The notes: generated by a model not told the origin, from the sequence alone. A stretch of DNA of 64,000 nt from Paeniglutamicibacter gangotriensis Lz1y (GCF_000348945.1 NZ_AOCK01000001.1:496001-560000), one strand, 5' to 3'; shown: positions 8,692 through 17,622, counted from the stretch's first letter. Made by a program: numbers and translations.

Positions 8692-9000
8692 CATAATTCC
8701 GATCGCGGCAGCCAATACACTTCGACCGCTTTCCAGGGGTGGTGCGTGGCTTCCGGGGTGCGGCAACCGAGGGGGAAAACAAGGGTGCTGGTAATACCGT
8801 CGCTGGGTCTGCCTTTTCAACGTTGAAGAACGAGATGCGTCACTCTCGGGCGTTCACCCACCTCAGCGCGGCTCATACCGCGGTCATGGAACATATCGAG
8901 CTCTGGTATAACCGGCGCAGGACCCGCCGGACCCACAGGAGCAACGACGGGTCAGCCCGCTGGCCACGCGTGAGCGCTACCGTGTTGCCCAGGTTCCGGG
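8692..9000 (+). pseudogene. IS3-family transposase (OrfB) C-terminal relic, rightward
   Basis: Read rightward it begins HNSDRGSQYTSTAF and, after a frameshift, continues STLKNEMRHSRAFTHLSAAH and IELWYNRRRTRRTH. This is again the last third of an IS3-type OrfB. It starts within 10 bp of where the leftward relic starts, so two truncated transposases stand head to head, each cut at the same motif. The sequences differ enough to be two different elements and not a simple inverted duplication. Confidence 0.75.
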
Positions 9001-9449
9001 CCTCACGGCCCAAATTACTGAAAGGAAATCAAACAAACTGTCTTAAAAGCTTGACCAGCTCATATTGAGTCATGGGGAGAATCCGACGGGTGGCACCACG
9101 GGGGCGTCCATAGTGTCAGAGCGATTTAGGGTGAATACGCGGCGCTCTGAAACGGTCGACCCAGCAGGGATGGTGATCGCCAGTTGCATCGAGCCGCAGC
9201 TCTTGGGCGAAGAGCTGCGACGTCCTGGGTGGTGGACCCGGTGGCCATGGCCGCGATGCCGTGCAATGTGACGTCTTTCGACGTTGACACCCACGTCGAG
9301 CATTCCCGGCCTGCGACGGCATGAATAGTATCCAGGACAAAACGGGCAGGAAAACTTAACTACGCAACGATTCGTTGATACCCGCGGCTTTTGGCCCGGC
9401 TTGCGTCGTCGCCGGGCGTCGTGGATCAAACTCAGCCGGCGGCTGGGAA
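9001..9449. other. Gene-poor stretch between IS relics and regulator
   Basis: No open frame here has recognisable homology or a convincing ribosome binding site. It is probably decayed insertion-sequence or accessory DNA, judging by its position next to the transposase relics. Confidence 0.4.
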
Positions 9450-10262
9450 TTAGGCTACGTTGTCACCGTTGCCGTGCTGAAGACCGAGACGCGCCGACAC
9501 CGCACGGGCAGTCTCCTTGGTCGCCTCCGCCAGCTCGTCTCCGATTCCCAGATGCTGTACGCGGGAGCGGGGAGCGCTGACGGTGATGCAACCGGCGATC
9601 TTGCCACGGTAGTCCCAGATGGCGGCCGAAACCCCGAATTCCTCGTAGGTCGTTTGGCCGTCGTTGACGGCCAGGCCAGCGTCCCGGATCATGGCCAAGT
9701 GGGCTGCTGCGTCCGCATAGCCCCCATCAATACGGTCCTGCTCGGTGACTTCGATGGTCCCGGAATCCACCAGTTGTTCCACGGTCCCCATGTCTAAGGT
9801 GGAGAGGAGTATCCGCACCGACGAGGAAGCCCAGCGCGTATAGCGCGTACCGATGTGGGCAGAGTGCTTGACCTGGTGCGGGCTGGCAACCTGCTCAATG
9901 ACCACGGCCTCGTTGCCGTTCCACAGTGAAATTGCCGAGGTTTCGCTGGTGCGTGCAGTCAGGTCCTCCAGATGTGGAAGCGCGGCACGGCGCACATCCA
10001 GTTCCGCGAGCAGCGGTGCGGCCAGTCCCAGCAAGCCGAGCCCCAGTCGGAAACGCCCGCTGCCCTCGTCGCGCTGGACGTAGCCGGCCTCGGCCAATCC
10101 GTTGAGCATGCGCGACACCGTGGACTTGTGCAGACCGACCCGGTCGGAAACTTCGGTGACTCCAAGAACCGGGTGGGCGGTGGTGAAGGCCTCCAGCACC
10201 GCCAGCCCGTTGAGCAGTGAGGCAGCCGCCCCCTGCGGTTGCGTGCCAACGCGTTCGGTCAT
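9450..10262 (-). CDS. IclR-family transcriptional regulator of the hydantoin/carbamoylsarcosine genes
   Basis: A 270-residue IclR-type regulator. The N-terminal winged helix spans about residues 10-85 (VTEVSDRVGLHKSTVSRMLN is the helix-turn-helix); the C-terminal effector-binding domain covers about residues 90-260. It is divergent from the truncated amidohydrolase paralogue at 10479. The repeated GTTGCT/AGCAAC motif at that promoter, the hydantoinase promoter and the intact amidohydrolase promoter makes it the obvious candidate for local control. Whether it represses or activates cannot be told from sequence. A relic of a close homologue lies at 880-1136. Confidence 0.88.
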   Translation of the reverse strand: MTERVGTQPQGAAASLLNGLAVLEAFTTAHPVLGVTEVSDRVGLHKSTVSRMLNGLAEAGYVQRDEGSGRFRLGLGLLGLAAPLLAELDVRRAALPHLEDLTARTSETSAISLWNGNEAVVIEQVASPHQVKHSAHIGTRYTRWASSSVRILLSTLDMGTVEQLVDSGTIEVTEQDRIDGGYADAAAHLAMIRDAGLAVNDGQTTYEEFGVSAAIWDYRGKIAGCITVSAPRSRVQHLGIGDELAEATKETARAVSARLGLQHGNGDNVA

Positions 10263-10398
10263 CGGTCTGGGTCCTCATCTGTGGTTTTGGGGTTGTCGCG
10301 GTCTTGCCGGTTCGCAACGTTCGGCGTACTCAATGTTCCCATAAGCGACCGTGGAAGCCGTTCATGTGCAGTACGTCACAAAAACTTCCCGAAAACTC

Positions 10399-10443
10399 TT
10401 GCTTGTTGCTGAGTCGGGAACTATGTTGATATGAAAGCAACAA
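10399..10443 (+). promoter_or_regulatory. Operator-like repeats upstream of the truncated amidohydrolase
   Basis: TTGCTTGTTGCT (10399-10410) is the exact reverse complement of 6783-6794 in the hydantoinase promoter. TTGTTGCT (10403-10410) and AGCAACAA (10436-10443) form a spaced inverted repeat. The element is therefore shared with the intact pathway genes. Confidence 0.55.
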
Positions 10444-10478
10444 ATTTGCGAATGTAGATCCTAACCACAGGGAGCAAG

Positions 10479-10799
10479 ATGTCGGAAAACTCCCACGCAG
10501 CACTCGAAGCCCAGCTGGAAGCGCTGCCCGAGAAGGTCTTTGCGGCAGGCGCCGAAGAGTGCAACAAGCGCGGATGCAAGCACCGCGTTGGCTACGGAAC
10601 CCGTCCGGCCATCATCCACATCGACATGGCCAATGCCTGGACCCGTCCGGGCCACAACTTCACCTGCAGGAACTTGGATGTCATCATCCCGGCCTGCCAG
10701 AACCTGAACGCCACAGCACACGCCAACGGTGTCTCGTTCGTCTTCACCACCACCACCACCTCGTTGTCGGTGAACAACAAGGTAGCGGTCAACGGCTAG
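10479..10799 (+). pseudogene. Truncated N-carbamoylsarcosine amidohydrolase paralogue
   Basis: The 106-residue frame matches the first part of the intact enzyme at 7406: GYGTRPAIIHIDMANAWTRP aligns with GYGNRPAVIHIDLANAWTRP, so the equivalent of catalytic Asp51 is present. It stops shortly after the equivalent of residue 95, so the lysine and the nucleophilic cysteine are missing and the product cannot be an active hydrolase. Divergence from the intact copy shows an old paralogue rather than a recent duplication. The promoter region still carries the operator-like repeats. No continuation was found in the 196 bases downstream. Confidence 0.8.
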
Positions 10800-10995
10800 A
10801 CGAGGTCGCAAAACGTCCCATCAGTGTTCTGGGCAGAAGCTGGTCACGTCAACCGTGCATAATGGTGCGCGGTGGATACGGCCCGCTTTCGCCTACGGGC
10901 AAGAGGCTGCCGCCCCCAGTGGTGGGAGCCCCCCAAAAAGCTATCGTCCGCAGAAATGCGGTATTTTCCCCGAATGAAAATGAGGCGAGTCACCC

Positions 10996-12390
10996 ATGAA
11001 GCAGCACCGCACCGAACCTTCCCCGGCCCGTTTGGGCCCCGATCCGTCGCCTCCCGAAGACTACGGGGTCAAGCCGGAAACGCTGCGCCGGGCGACCCTT
11101 GCCGGCTTCGCGGGCACCGTGGTGGAATGGTTCGATTTCGCTGTCTATGGTTTCATGGCACCGATCATCGCCCAGACGTTCTTCGCCTCGGAGAGCGCCG
11201 TCATGTCCCTGTTGCAGACCTTCGCGGTTTTTGCCGTGGCCTTTGCCCTTCGCCCGGTGGGTGGAGCCTTGTTCGGCATGCTGGGGGACCGGCTGGGTCG
11301 CAAGCAGGTGCTGATCACCACGGTCCTGCTTATGTCAGGATCCACTGCCGTCATCGGGCTGTTGCCCGGCTACCAGCAGATCGGCGTGTGGGCGGCGGTC
11401 CTGCTCACGCTGGCGCGCTGCGCCCAGGGCCTGTCGGCCGGCGGCGAGTATGCCGGGGCGGTCACCTATGTCATCGAGCATGCCCCGGCGCATCAACGGG
11501 CCCGGTGGGGATCGGCGATGCCCACCGCCACATTCTTTGCTTTCGCGGTGGCTGCCCTGCTGAGCTTCCTGCTCTCCGCCGGGTTGGGGCAAAGCGTCAT
11601 GGAAGAGTGGGGCTGGCGCATACCATTCCTGGTGGCCGCGCCCCTGGGGTTGGTGGCCTTCTGGATCCGTCGGCATTTGGATGAGTCCCCGCTCTTCCAG
11701 GAGATCAAGGATTCGACCGCGGCCCCGGAGCATGCACCCCTGCGCACCACCCTGGCCGAACAAGGCAAACCCATGCTCATCTTGGGCGGGTACATCTCCC
11801 TGACCGCGCTGTCCTTCTACATCTTCTCCACCTACATGACCACATTCCTTCGCAATGTCGTGGGGATGGACGCCACCTCCGTGTTGCTGTCGAACGTGAT
11901 CGCTTTGTCGTGTGCCGCAGTGCTGGCGCCCTTCGTTGGGATCCTGTGCGACCGGATCGGACGGCGGCGGACCATGTTTGCCTCGGTGTTCCTGCTGATC
12001 CTCACCGCCTATCCCGGCTACTTGCTCGCTTCCTCGGGGACCTTCAGTGGAGCGCTGGGCGGCCAAATGATGATCATGCTGGGTACCGTGAGCGCGAATG
12101 TGGTCACCGCGGTGCTGCTTACCGAGGTCTTCCCAACCCGGGTGCGTTACACCGCGGCCGCAATCACCTACAACGTCAGCTACGCGCTGTTCGGCGGCAC
12201 GGCCCCGTTCATTGCCACCTTGCTGATTGACCTGACCGGCTCGCCCATGGCCCCGGCGGTTTACCTGACGGCCATCGCAGTGGGCGCGTTTGTCGCGGCC
12301 ATGCTCCTGCCCGAAACTTCCGGACGTCGCCTGGGTGCTGGCGTGGACGAAGGCTCCATCACCACGGCTGCGGAACCTGGCCCGCGCTAG
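10996..12390 (+). CDS. MFS transporter of the metabolite:H+ symporter (MHS) type
   Basis: A 464-residue permease with 12 predicted membrane segments. It opens with GTVVEWFDFAVYGFMAPIIA, the hallmark of the MHS group (ProP, ShiA, KgtP). The loop signature is GMLGDRLGRKQV, and the TM4 region reads RCAQGLSAGGEYAGAVTYVI. MHS members carry small organic acids, betaines or shikimate. It lies between the truncated amidohydrolase and the hyuA relic, so it may have been the importer of the decayed second module, but the gene itself looks intact. An alternative substrate cannot be excluded. Confidence 0.85.
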   Translation: MKQHRTEPSPARLGPDPSPPEDYGVKPETLRRATLAGFAGTVVEWFDFAVYGFMAPIIAQTFFASESAVMSLLQTFAVFAVAFALRPVGGALFGMLGDRLGRKQVLITTVLLMSGSTAVIGLLPGYQQIGVWAAVLLTLARCAQGLSAGGEYAGAVTYVIEHAPAHQRARWGSAMPTATFFAFAVAALLSFLLSAGLGQSVMEEWGWRIPFLVAAPLGLVAFWIRRHLDESPLFQEIKDSTAAPEHAPLRTTLAEQGKPMLILGGYISLTALSFYIFSTYMTTFLRNVVGMDATSVLLSNVIALSCAAVLAPFVGILCDRIGRRRTMFASVFLLILTAYPGYLLASSGTFSGALGGQMMIMLGTVSANVVTAVLLTEVFPTRVRYTAAAITYNVSYALFGGTAPFIATLLIDLTGSPMAPAVYLTAIAVGAFVAAMLLPETSGRRLGAGVDEGSITTAAEPGPR

Positions 12391-12410
12391 TTTCCGCCGC
12401 CCGGTGCGCA

Positions 12411-12452
12411 GGCGCGGCAGCCGACCCCGAACGCGGGGTCGGCTGCCGCGCC
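12411..12452 (+). terminator. Terminator after the MHS transporter gene
   Basis: Perfect 18-bp stem (12411-12428 with 12435-12452) and a 6-nt loop GAACGC, starting 20 bases after the stop codon. Confidence 0.75.
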
Positions 12453-12830
12453 ATTCCCGGATTCCTGGACGTGGATGTTCGTCCCGAATCAGTGATCCAC
12501 AACTTGCATGTCCTTGCAATGAGGCGTTTTTGGTACTAGGGGGCCGTGCAATCGGGGGTGACCTGCGGTGTTGCGGCAGCTCGAAACCAGCCCGTGAGAT
12601 CGGTCAAGAAATTTGCCAGACCCATTGCATCCTGGCTCTCAGAGCAGCTGGGTTGGTCACAGAGCAAAACAGTCTGGTGTTGGGCTTCCCGCAAGTGGAT
12701 GGGCCAGCCCCGGAATAGTTCCGGCAGGGCTTTCATTGTCGCAGCACTCGCGACACACCACCCCGTCAAACCCGCCACCCCGCACCCCACGGCATTGCCG
12801 TATGGGGGGGAACTGCGAAGTGCCACGGAA
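12453..12830. other. Stretch without a supportable gene
   Basis: Short open frames exist on both strands but none has recognisable motifs or a convincing start. It leads directly into the hyuA relic and may be decayed coding DNA. Confidence 0.4.
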
Positions 12831-13498
12831 GAAAATACACACTGAAGCTCATCGGAGTCATCGAAAAGACTCTATCCACCCCGCACGACCTCTCCGAGGC
12901 CGTGATCGGCAGGCTGAGGCGGCTGGGCCTCAAGGCCGGGATCCCGCTTTCCGAGGTCGACCATCTGGTGCACGGTACCTCGGTGCCCACCTACACGGCG
13001 CTGACGCACCGCGGGGTGGAGGTCGGAATGATCATCACCGAGGGCTTTCGCGGCATCCTGTACATCGCGAGACACAAAAACCCTCAACGTCTCACTGCAA
13101 CAGGACTTGCCTTGGCAAACCCGACCGCTGGTCAAGCACCGGCACCGAGCCGACCACCACCGACGCGTCGTTGAGCCAGGGCCGGATGCGCCCGGAACGG
13201 GTGTTGGCCACGACTCGGGCCTTGATCTGGACGTGGATCAGGCAGGCTAAGCCTTGGCCAGGGTTGCCGCCCGCGTCGGCGTGAGCGCGGAGGAAACGGC
13301 ACTCGGGGCCTTGCAGATCCAGACGTACGGCATGGCCCAGGCCATCGAGTAGAACTCGGTGCGCCGCGGTGACGATCGGCTGGGCTTCACCTTGATCGCT
13401 GGCTGCGGGCGGTGCACTGTTCGCCTTCGAAACCGCCGCCCACCCGGCATCATCGCAGTCACCGGGCTGCTGGCCTCCGATGAGCAGTACGAGTGTTA
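12831..13498 (+). pseudogene. hyuA (hydantoinase A subunit) relic
   Basis: In pieces spread over different frames it matches the fused hydantoinase at 2718-6584. Matching pieces are VIEKTLSTPHDLSEAVI, GIPLSEVDHLVHGTSVPTYT, EVGMIITEGFRGILYIARHK, then SLQQDLPWQTRPLVKHRHR, then GTEPTTTDASLSQGRMRPER, and finally GIIAVTGLLASDEQYE before a stop. The jump from the DLPWQT block to the GTEPT block removes about 250 residues relative to the intact protein. The extreme N-terminus, including the GGTFTD motif, and the whole HyuB part are missing. Frameshifts, an internal deletion and an in-frame stop make it non-functional. Confidence 0.85.
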
Positions 13499-14632
13499 AT
13501 TGGCTCTCGTGTAAATCTCGGCAGCCAGCAATTCACGGGTGCGGCGTTGGGCCTCGGCGTCGCGTATGCCCAGCTTGTCCACCAGGTTCTGCAACTTGTC
13601 GATCTGCTGCAGGTAATCGGTTCCGAGCCGTTGGGACAGCGGACGGGCGGCGAGGTCGTCCGCCATCCGCCAGGCCACGGCCAGGGCCCGTTCAAAGATC
13701 CGTTGGTCGGCTTCCGCGCTGGTGGCCGCCGGGCCTGCGCCCAGCACGGCCACGATATTGAGCCGCGAATCGTCCAGGCCGAGCGCGAGGCCGTCGAGCT
13801 GGCCGCGCAGTCGGCGCAGTGTCTTGGCATTGCGCCCAAAACGGCCCAGCCGCATCGAAACGGTGCCGCCGTAAGCGATGACCTGGGTGAGGGTGACCAG
13901 CGCGAGGGCAAAGGTCAGCGTCAGCAGCCAATAAAGCAGTGATTCGTTGAGGGGTTGCTTGGTGAACCCGTTGCCTTGCAAGCCGCGCGCGAGTTCCTCG
14001 ATGCTGTTGGCGACCTTGAGTTCGGGGTAGGTCGAGACGTAGTAGCTGCCGTACTTCCACGAGGTGTCGACCAGCCTGCTGTTGCCGCCCAGGCCCATCG
14101 CGCCGGTGATCTGGACCGGTATCGTCACGGTTCCATCGGGGAAGGTCCACACGGGGATGATGCTCTGGTCGGGGAAAAGCTCGCCGGTGGCTGGATCGAC
14201 CAAGTCCGGGAATTCGCCCTTGATCTTCCACAGGGCATCGATCAGCACCGTCGGATCGATTTTCTGCCTGGTGGCTTCGTCGTCCGTGTCCGGCTCGGCG
14301 CGTACCAACAGGTGTTCCTCCGCATCGCGCACCGCGAGGGTGACATCCACCTGCTCGGTGAACTTGTCCTCCAGGTATCTGCGGATTCCTGCTTCGGTGA
14401 TCGCCGTGGTGTTTCCGTCGATGGCCAGGGAGCGCAGGGGGTGGGTCCCCGTCAGCGTCCACGCAGGGCGCATCGTTAGCTTGTCGGTGGCCACGCCACC
14501 GGCGATGAGCGAGGCCAATGTGATCGCTCCGCCGATGCCGATCCACACTCCTCGATGGCGGATGCGTGGCAGTGGCAATTTCCGGCGGCGGCGCGGGGCT
14601 GCGGGCTCCCGGTATCCCAGGGCTTGGGGCAA
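13496..14632 (-). CDS. Membrane-anchored protein of unknown function
   Basis: An open frame of 378 residues with a strongly basic start (RRRRKLPLPRIRHRG), a hydrophobic segment near residues 30-48, an extracytoplasmic-type domain to about residue 225, a second hydrophobic segment near 228-250 and a cytoplasmic C-terminal part rich in charged helices. I recognise no family. The only available start in this frame is a TTG at 14632 without a ribosome binding site. Codon usage stays typical upstream of it to about 14690, where the frame of a UPF0158-like start takes over. The gene is therefore probably the 3' part of a longer, frameshifted gene beginning at 14822. Its stop overlaps the end of the convergent hyuA relic. 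Confidence 0.6.
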   Translation of the reverse strand: MPQALGYREPAAPRRRRKLPLPRIRHRGVWIGIGGAITLASLIAGGVATDKLTMRPAWTLTGTHPLRSLAIDGNTTAITEAGIRRYLEDKFTEQVDVTLAVRDAEEHLLVRAEPDTDDEATRQKIDPTVLIDALWKIKGEFPDLVDPATGELFPDQSIIPVWTFPDGTVTIPVQITGAMGLGGNSRLVDTSWKYGSYYVSTYPELKVANSIEELARGLQGNGFTKQPLNESLLYWLLTLTFALALVTLTQVIAYGGTVSMRLGRFGRNAKTLRRLRGQLDGLALGLDDSRLNIVAVLGAGPAATSAEADQRIFERALAVAWRMADDLAARPLSQRLGTDYLQQIDKLQNLVDKLGIRDAEAQRRTRELLAAEIYTRAN

Positions 14633-14690
14633 GGGGCCGAACAGCGCCCTGGCTGCGGCGTTGGCGCCGTTCTTCGGGATCGGGATTGCA

Positions 14691-14822
14691 TTCTTCGTCG
14701 TCGAATCCGTTGACGACGATCTCTCCGGACACGATGTTCAGGTAGTAACCCAGGCCCATGGAATCGCCTTGCTGCATGGCATCGGCGATCTGTTCGAGAT
14801 CAAAGTCTTCGAGATTCAACAT
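14691..14822 (-). CDS. UPF0158-like N-terminal segment, frameshifted relative to the membrane protein
   Basis: Begins with a well-placed AAGGAC and ATG at 14822 and reads MLNLEDFDLEQIADAMQQGD, followed by YYLNIVSGEIVV. This is clearly related to the start of the intact UPF0158 protein at 19352-19795 (MLKLEDLDLEEIAWAMHDDR, YYLDLYTGEVIV). After about 43 residues the similarity ends, and good codon usage moves to the +1 frame, which is that of the membrane protein. Either a genuine single-base frameshift, a sequencing error, or a fusion gene read through a shift would explain this. Confidence 0.5.
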
Positions 14823-14926
14823 GCTGTGTCCTTGTTGCGCGAGGGCGTGGAGTGTTTTATCCAGCCTTGTCCGTCGGCACGTTTCGCGCAAGGGCTGTAC
14901 CGGAGAATAGGCGGAGCGGTGCATTT

Positions 14927-15697
14927 CTAGCGGCGAGAAACCTCGATGCTGCCGGACATGGAACGAACGGCTTCGCGCAGAGGGCCCTCGACCCGGGCGA
15001 GGTATTCCTTCCGCGGCTCGCGAGCCGTCGGGGTCGGTGCGCTGAACGCGGCCAGTTGGCCCCGGGGGAACTGGAACGCCATGGACATGGTTCGGATGCC
15101 TGCGGTGTGTTCTTCCTCCACGAACGCGTACCCCCGGGTTCGGGCCAGCTCGATCTGCTTCAGGATCTGTTCGGGCTCCGTCAGCGTGTGTTTCGTGTGC
15201 GGTTCCCGTTGTGTTTCTCCCAGCAACCGGGTGGCGCCGTCGCCGGGCATCAAGGAGAGCATCGCCCGCCCCATGGCCGTGCAATAGGCCGGCAGAAGCC
15301 TGCCGCGCTCAACCCGGATTGCCAGTTCGTGCGTGGCTTGGACATCTAGGACGTTGAGGACTTCGTCGCCCTGAAGCAGCGTGAGCGTGGTGGTCTCGTT
15401 GATGCGGCCGGTGAGTTCCTCCAGCACCGATTGCGCACGAAGGGTCGGATCGTTGGCGGCAAGATAGGGGTCCGAGAGTTCGAGTAACTTGGCCTGCGCC
15501 GAAAAACGGCCATCGCGGTGGGTGAAGTACCCCAGTTCTGTCAGCGTGCCCAGGTAGCGTCGTGCCGCGGCGGGTGGCATGCCGACCCGCTCGGCGACCT
15601 CGGAGAGGGTGAGGGGAGACCCATCAAAGCCGGAAATCACCGCCAACCCGCGTTCGAACGCCTGGACGTACTCGTTGCGTGGGGACCCTGCATCCAT
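14927..15697 (-). CDS. IclR-family regulator (PcaR/PcaU type)
   Basis: A 256-residue regulator with an N-terminal winged helix (SEVAERVGMPPAAARRYLGT) and a C-terminal effector domain (RGRLLPAYCTAMGRAMLS). The PPAAARRYL recognition helix and the LPAYCTAMGRA stretch resemble the PcaR/PcaU/PobR branch, which usually answers to aromatic acids. It is transcribed away from the ABC importer operon at 15828, and two TTTCG/CGAAA repeats lie between the two start codons, so it most likely controls that operon. Confidence 0.88.
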   Translation of the reverse strand: MDAGSPRNEYVQAFERGLAVISGFDGSPLTLSEVAERVGMPPAAARRYLGTLTELGYFTHRDGRFSAQAKLLELSDPYLAANDPTLRAQSVLEELTGRINETTTLTLLQGDEVLNVLDVQATHELAIRVERGRLLPAYCTAMGRAMLSLMPGDGATRLLGETQREPHTKHTLTEPEQILKQIELARTRGYAFVEEEHTAGIRTMSMAFQFPRGQLAAFSAPTPTAREPRKEYLARVEGPLREAVRSMSGSIEVSRR

Positions 15698-15777
15698 GGT
15701 GTGGCCCTTCAGGTGGCTTAATAGTCGCGACGGTTGCGGAGAACCCTTGACGGGAGATGTCGATCACATCAATACTG

Positions 15778-15812
15778 TTTCGTATAGCGAATATTATTTT
15801 CGCACAACGAAA
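15778..15812 (+). promoter_or_regulatory. Tandem IclR-type operators before the ABC importer operon
   Basis: TTTCGTATAGCGAA (15778-15791) and TTTCGCACAACGAAA (15798-15812) are two inverted repeats of the form TTTCG-N5-CGAA(A), spaced about two helical turns centre to centre. They end 15 bases upstream of the substrate-binding protein start codon. Confidence 0.65.
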
Positions 15813-15827
15813 CCGAAAGGTGAAGAG

Positions 15828-16739
15828 ATGCGCCGCAAATTGTTCACTGTCACTGCATCTGTCTCGCTATGTCTGACGGCGACTCTGGCCCTGAGCGGCT
15901 GCGTCATCCTGCGCCCCGGGGTCTCGGCCAACGAGCAAGGCGCGGTGCAGGGCGAGGCCCATACCCGGATCGTCGAGCTTCCGGCCTCGGTGAAGGACAA
16001 AGGTGTGATGGTGATCGGGTCCCAGCTTGCTTCACCTCCGTTGATCTTCCAGCAGGACGGTGGAAAACAGATCGAGGGCATCAACAAGGACATCGCAGAC
16101 GAGGTCGGAAAGCGGCTCGGCGTCAAGGTCGAATGGAAGCAATTCCCATTTGCCGGCCTGATCCCCGCCGTCCAATCGGGACAGATGGATGGCGGCATGG
16201 ACCTGATCGGCGACACTGAGCAACGGCGGGCGGCCGTCGACTTCGCCAACTACATGAACCAGGCAACCTCTCCGCTGGTGCGCCGCGGCAACCCGCATCA
16301 CATCGAATCCGCCGCGGATTTGTGTGGCCTACCAGTGGCCATCGTCCGCGGCGGCGTCCAGCTAGAGTTGGCCGAGCAAACGAGCAAGGACTGCGTGGAG
16401 CAAGGCAAGAAGCCCGTGGAGATCAACCAATATGGCGCTCCCGGCGATGCCAGGCTTTCGGTCCAGGCTGGACGCGAGGCTGCCTTCTTGGGCAACACTC
16501 CGGTGATGCGCTACATCTCCGAGCAGAAGGCCACCAGCTCGATCTTTGAAATGGGCGGGGAAGCAACCTACCAACTCCAGCCCATCGGCATCATCACCGC
16601 CAAGGGCAACCGCGAGGTCCACGAATCAATCCAGTCGGCTCTGGACCTGATGCAAGCCGATGGCACCATCGCCGGAATCCTCAAGGAATGGAACACCGAG
16701 GATCTCGCCCTGGACACCGAATCTAAGGAAGCCAAATGA
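15828..16739 (+). CDS. Amino-acid-type ABC transporter substrate-binding lipoprotein
   Basis: A 303-residue secreted solute-binding protein (family 3). The signal peptide ends in LALSGC, a lipobox whose cysteine would be lipidated for anchoring to the outer face of the membrane. The mature domain shows the family's features: INKDIADEVGKRLGVKVEW, GLIPAVQSGQMDGGMD and a closing QADGTIAGILKEWN. The start at 15828 follows GAAAGGTGAAG. The stop overlaps the permease start (ATGA). The bound ligand cannot be deduced. Confidence 0.9.
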   Translation: MRRKLFTVTASVSLCLTATLALSGCVILRPGVSANEQGAVQGEAHTRIVELPASVKDKGVMVIGSQLASPPLIFQQDGGKQIEGINKDIADEVGKRLGVKVEWKQFPFAGLIPAVQSGQMDGGMDLIGDTEQRRAAVDFANYMNQATSPLVRRGNPHHIESAADLCGLPVAIVRGGVQLELAEQTSKDCVEQGKKPVEINQYGAPGDARLSVQAGREAAFLGNTPVMRYISEQKATSSIFEMGGEATYQLQPIGIITAKGNREVHESIQSALDLMQADGTIAGILKEWNTEDLALDTESKEAK

Positions 16740-17620
16740 GCAACGCACTGCTTTCCGATCGACAAGCCGCCTTGGCCAAAGTCAATGACATGGTGGCGAC
16801 CAAGCGCCATCCCTGGCGCATCGTATTCGGCGTCTTGGCCGCAGTCGTAGTGGTCTGGGGTGCACTGAACCTTTGGCTCAATCCGGCGCTGGACCATGCA
16901 ACGATCTTCAAGTACCTCACCGCCGAGTCGATTCTCACCGGGGTAAAGAACACCATCGTGCTGGCGGTGATCTCCATGGTGATTGGCACCGTGGGCGGCT
17001 ACTTGGTCGCCGTCATGCGACTGTCCCACAACCCGGTGTTGCGGGCCATCGGTTTTGGCTACGTCGCCTTGATCCGCAGTATCCCGTTGTTGGTGCTCAT
17101 CCTGTTCATGGGCAACCTGGCCCTGTTCTGGTCCAGGGTGGACATCGTCAACCCGTTCAACCAAGACGAGGTATGGATCGGTTGGGGCATGAACGATCTG
17201 GTCACTCCATTTATCGCCTCGATCTTGGCACTGGCCATCAACGAGGCCGCTTACATGGGTGAGGTGATTCGTTCGGGTCTGCGCTCGGTTGACCAAGGCC
17301 AGCGCGAGGCGGCCACTGCCCTGGGCCTGGGCTCGGGGCACACGATGTCCAAGGTCATCCTGCCCCAAGCTATGCGAGTGATCCTGCCCCCGGCCGGCAG
17401 CCAGTTCGTGACAATGATCAAAATGACCTCGCTGGTCTCGGTGATCGCCGGTGGCGATTTGCTGACCGAGGCCCAGAACATTGCGGCCACCAACCTGCGA
17501 ACACTTGAACTGCTAGTGATCGCTTCCGCCTGGTACTTGCTGGTGACCGGGATCGCGACCATAGGCCAGTCCATCCTCGAACACCGCCTTGAGCGCGGCC
17601 AGAGAAGGGTTTCGATCTGA
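16736..17620 (+). CDS. ABC transporter permease (HisM/GlnP type)
   Basis: A 294-residue inner-membrane permease with a hydrophobic N-terminal helix and the usual core helices. The EAA loop contacting the ATPase reads [20 protein letters not shown], followed by [17 protein letters not shown]. This matches polar amino acid importers. It overlaps the binding-protein gene by 4 bp and ends 2 bp before the ATPase gene, so the three are translationally coupled. As only one permease is encoded it probably acts as a homodimer. Confidence 0.92.
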   Translation: MSNALLSDRQAALAKVNDMVATKRHPWRIVFGVLAAVVVVWGALNLWLNPALDHATIFKYLTAESILTGVKNTIVLAVISMVIGTVGGYLVAVMRLSHNPVLRAIGFGYVALIRSIPLLVLILFMGNLALFWSRVDIVNPFNQDEVWIGWGMNDLVTPFIASILALAINEAAYMGEVIRSGLRSVDQGQREAATALGLGSGHTMSKVILPQAMRVILPPAGSQFVTMIKMTSLVSVIAGGDLLTEAQNIAATNLRTLELLVIASAWYLLVTGIATIGQSILEHRLERGQRRVSI

Positions 17621-17622
17621 TC

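Noticed and set aside
9070-9429. A 119-codon leftward frame between the IS relics and the IclR gene
   Set aside because: No recognisable domain, Arg/His-rich composition typical of a non-coding frame; not enough to call a gene or a named transposase.
13692-14640. Continuation of the UPF0158-like frame as a 370-codon protein
   Set aside because: Beyond about 14690 the frame becomes Arg/His/Pro-rich with poor codon usage, while the neighbouring frame encodes a convincing membrane protein.
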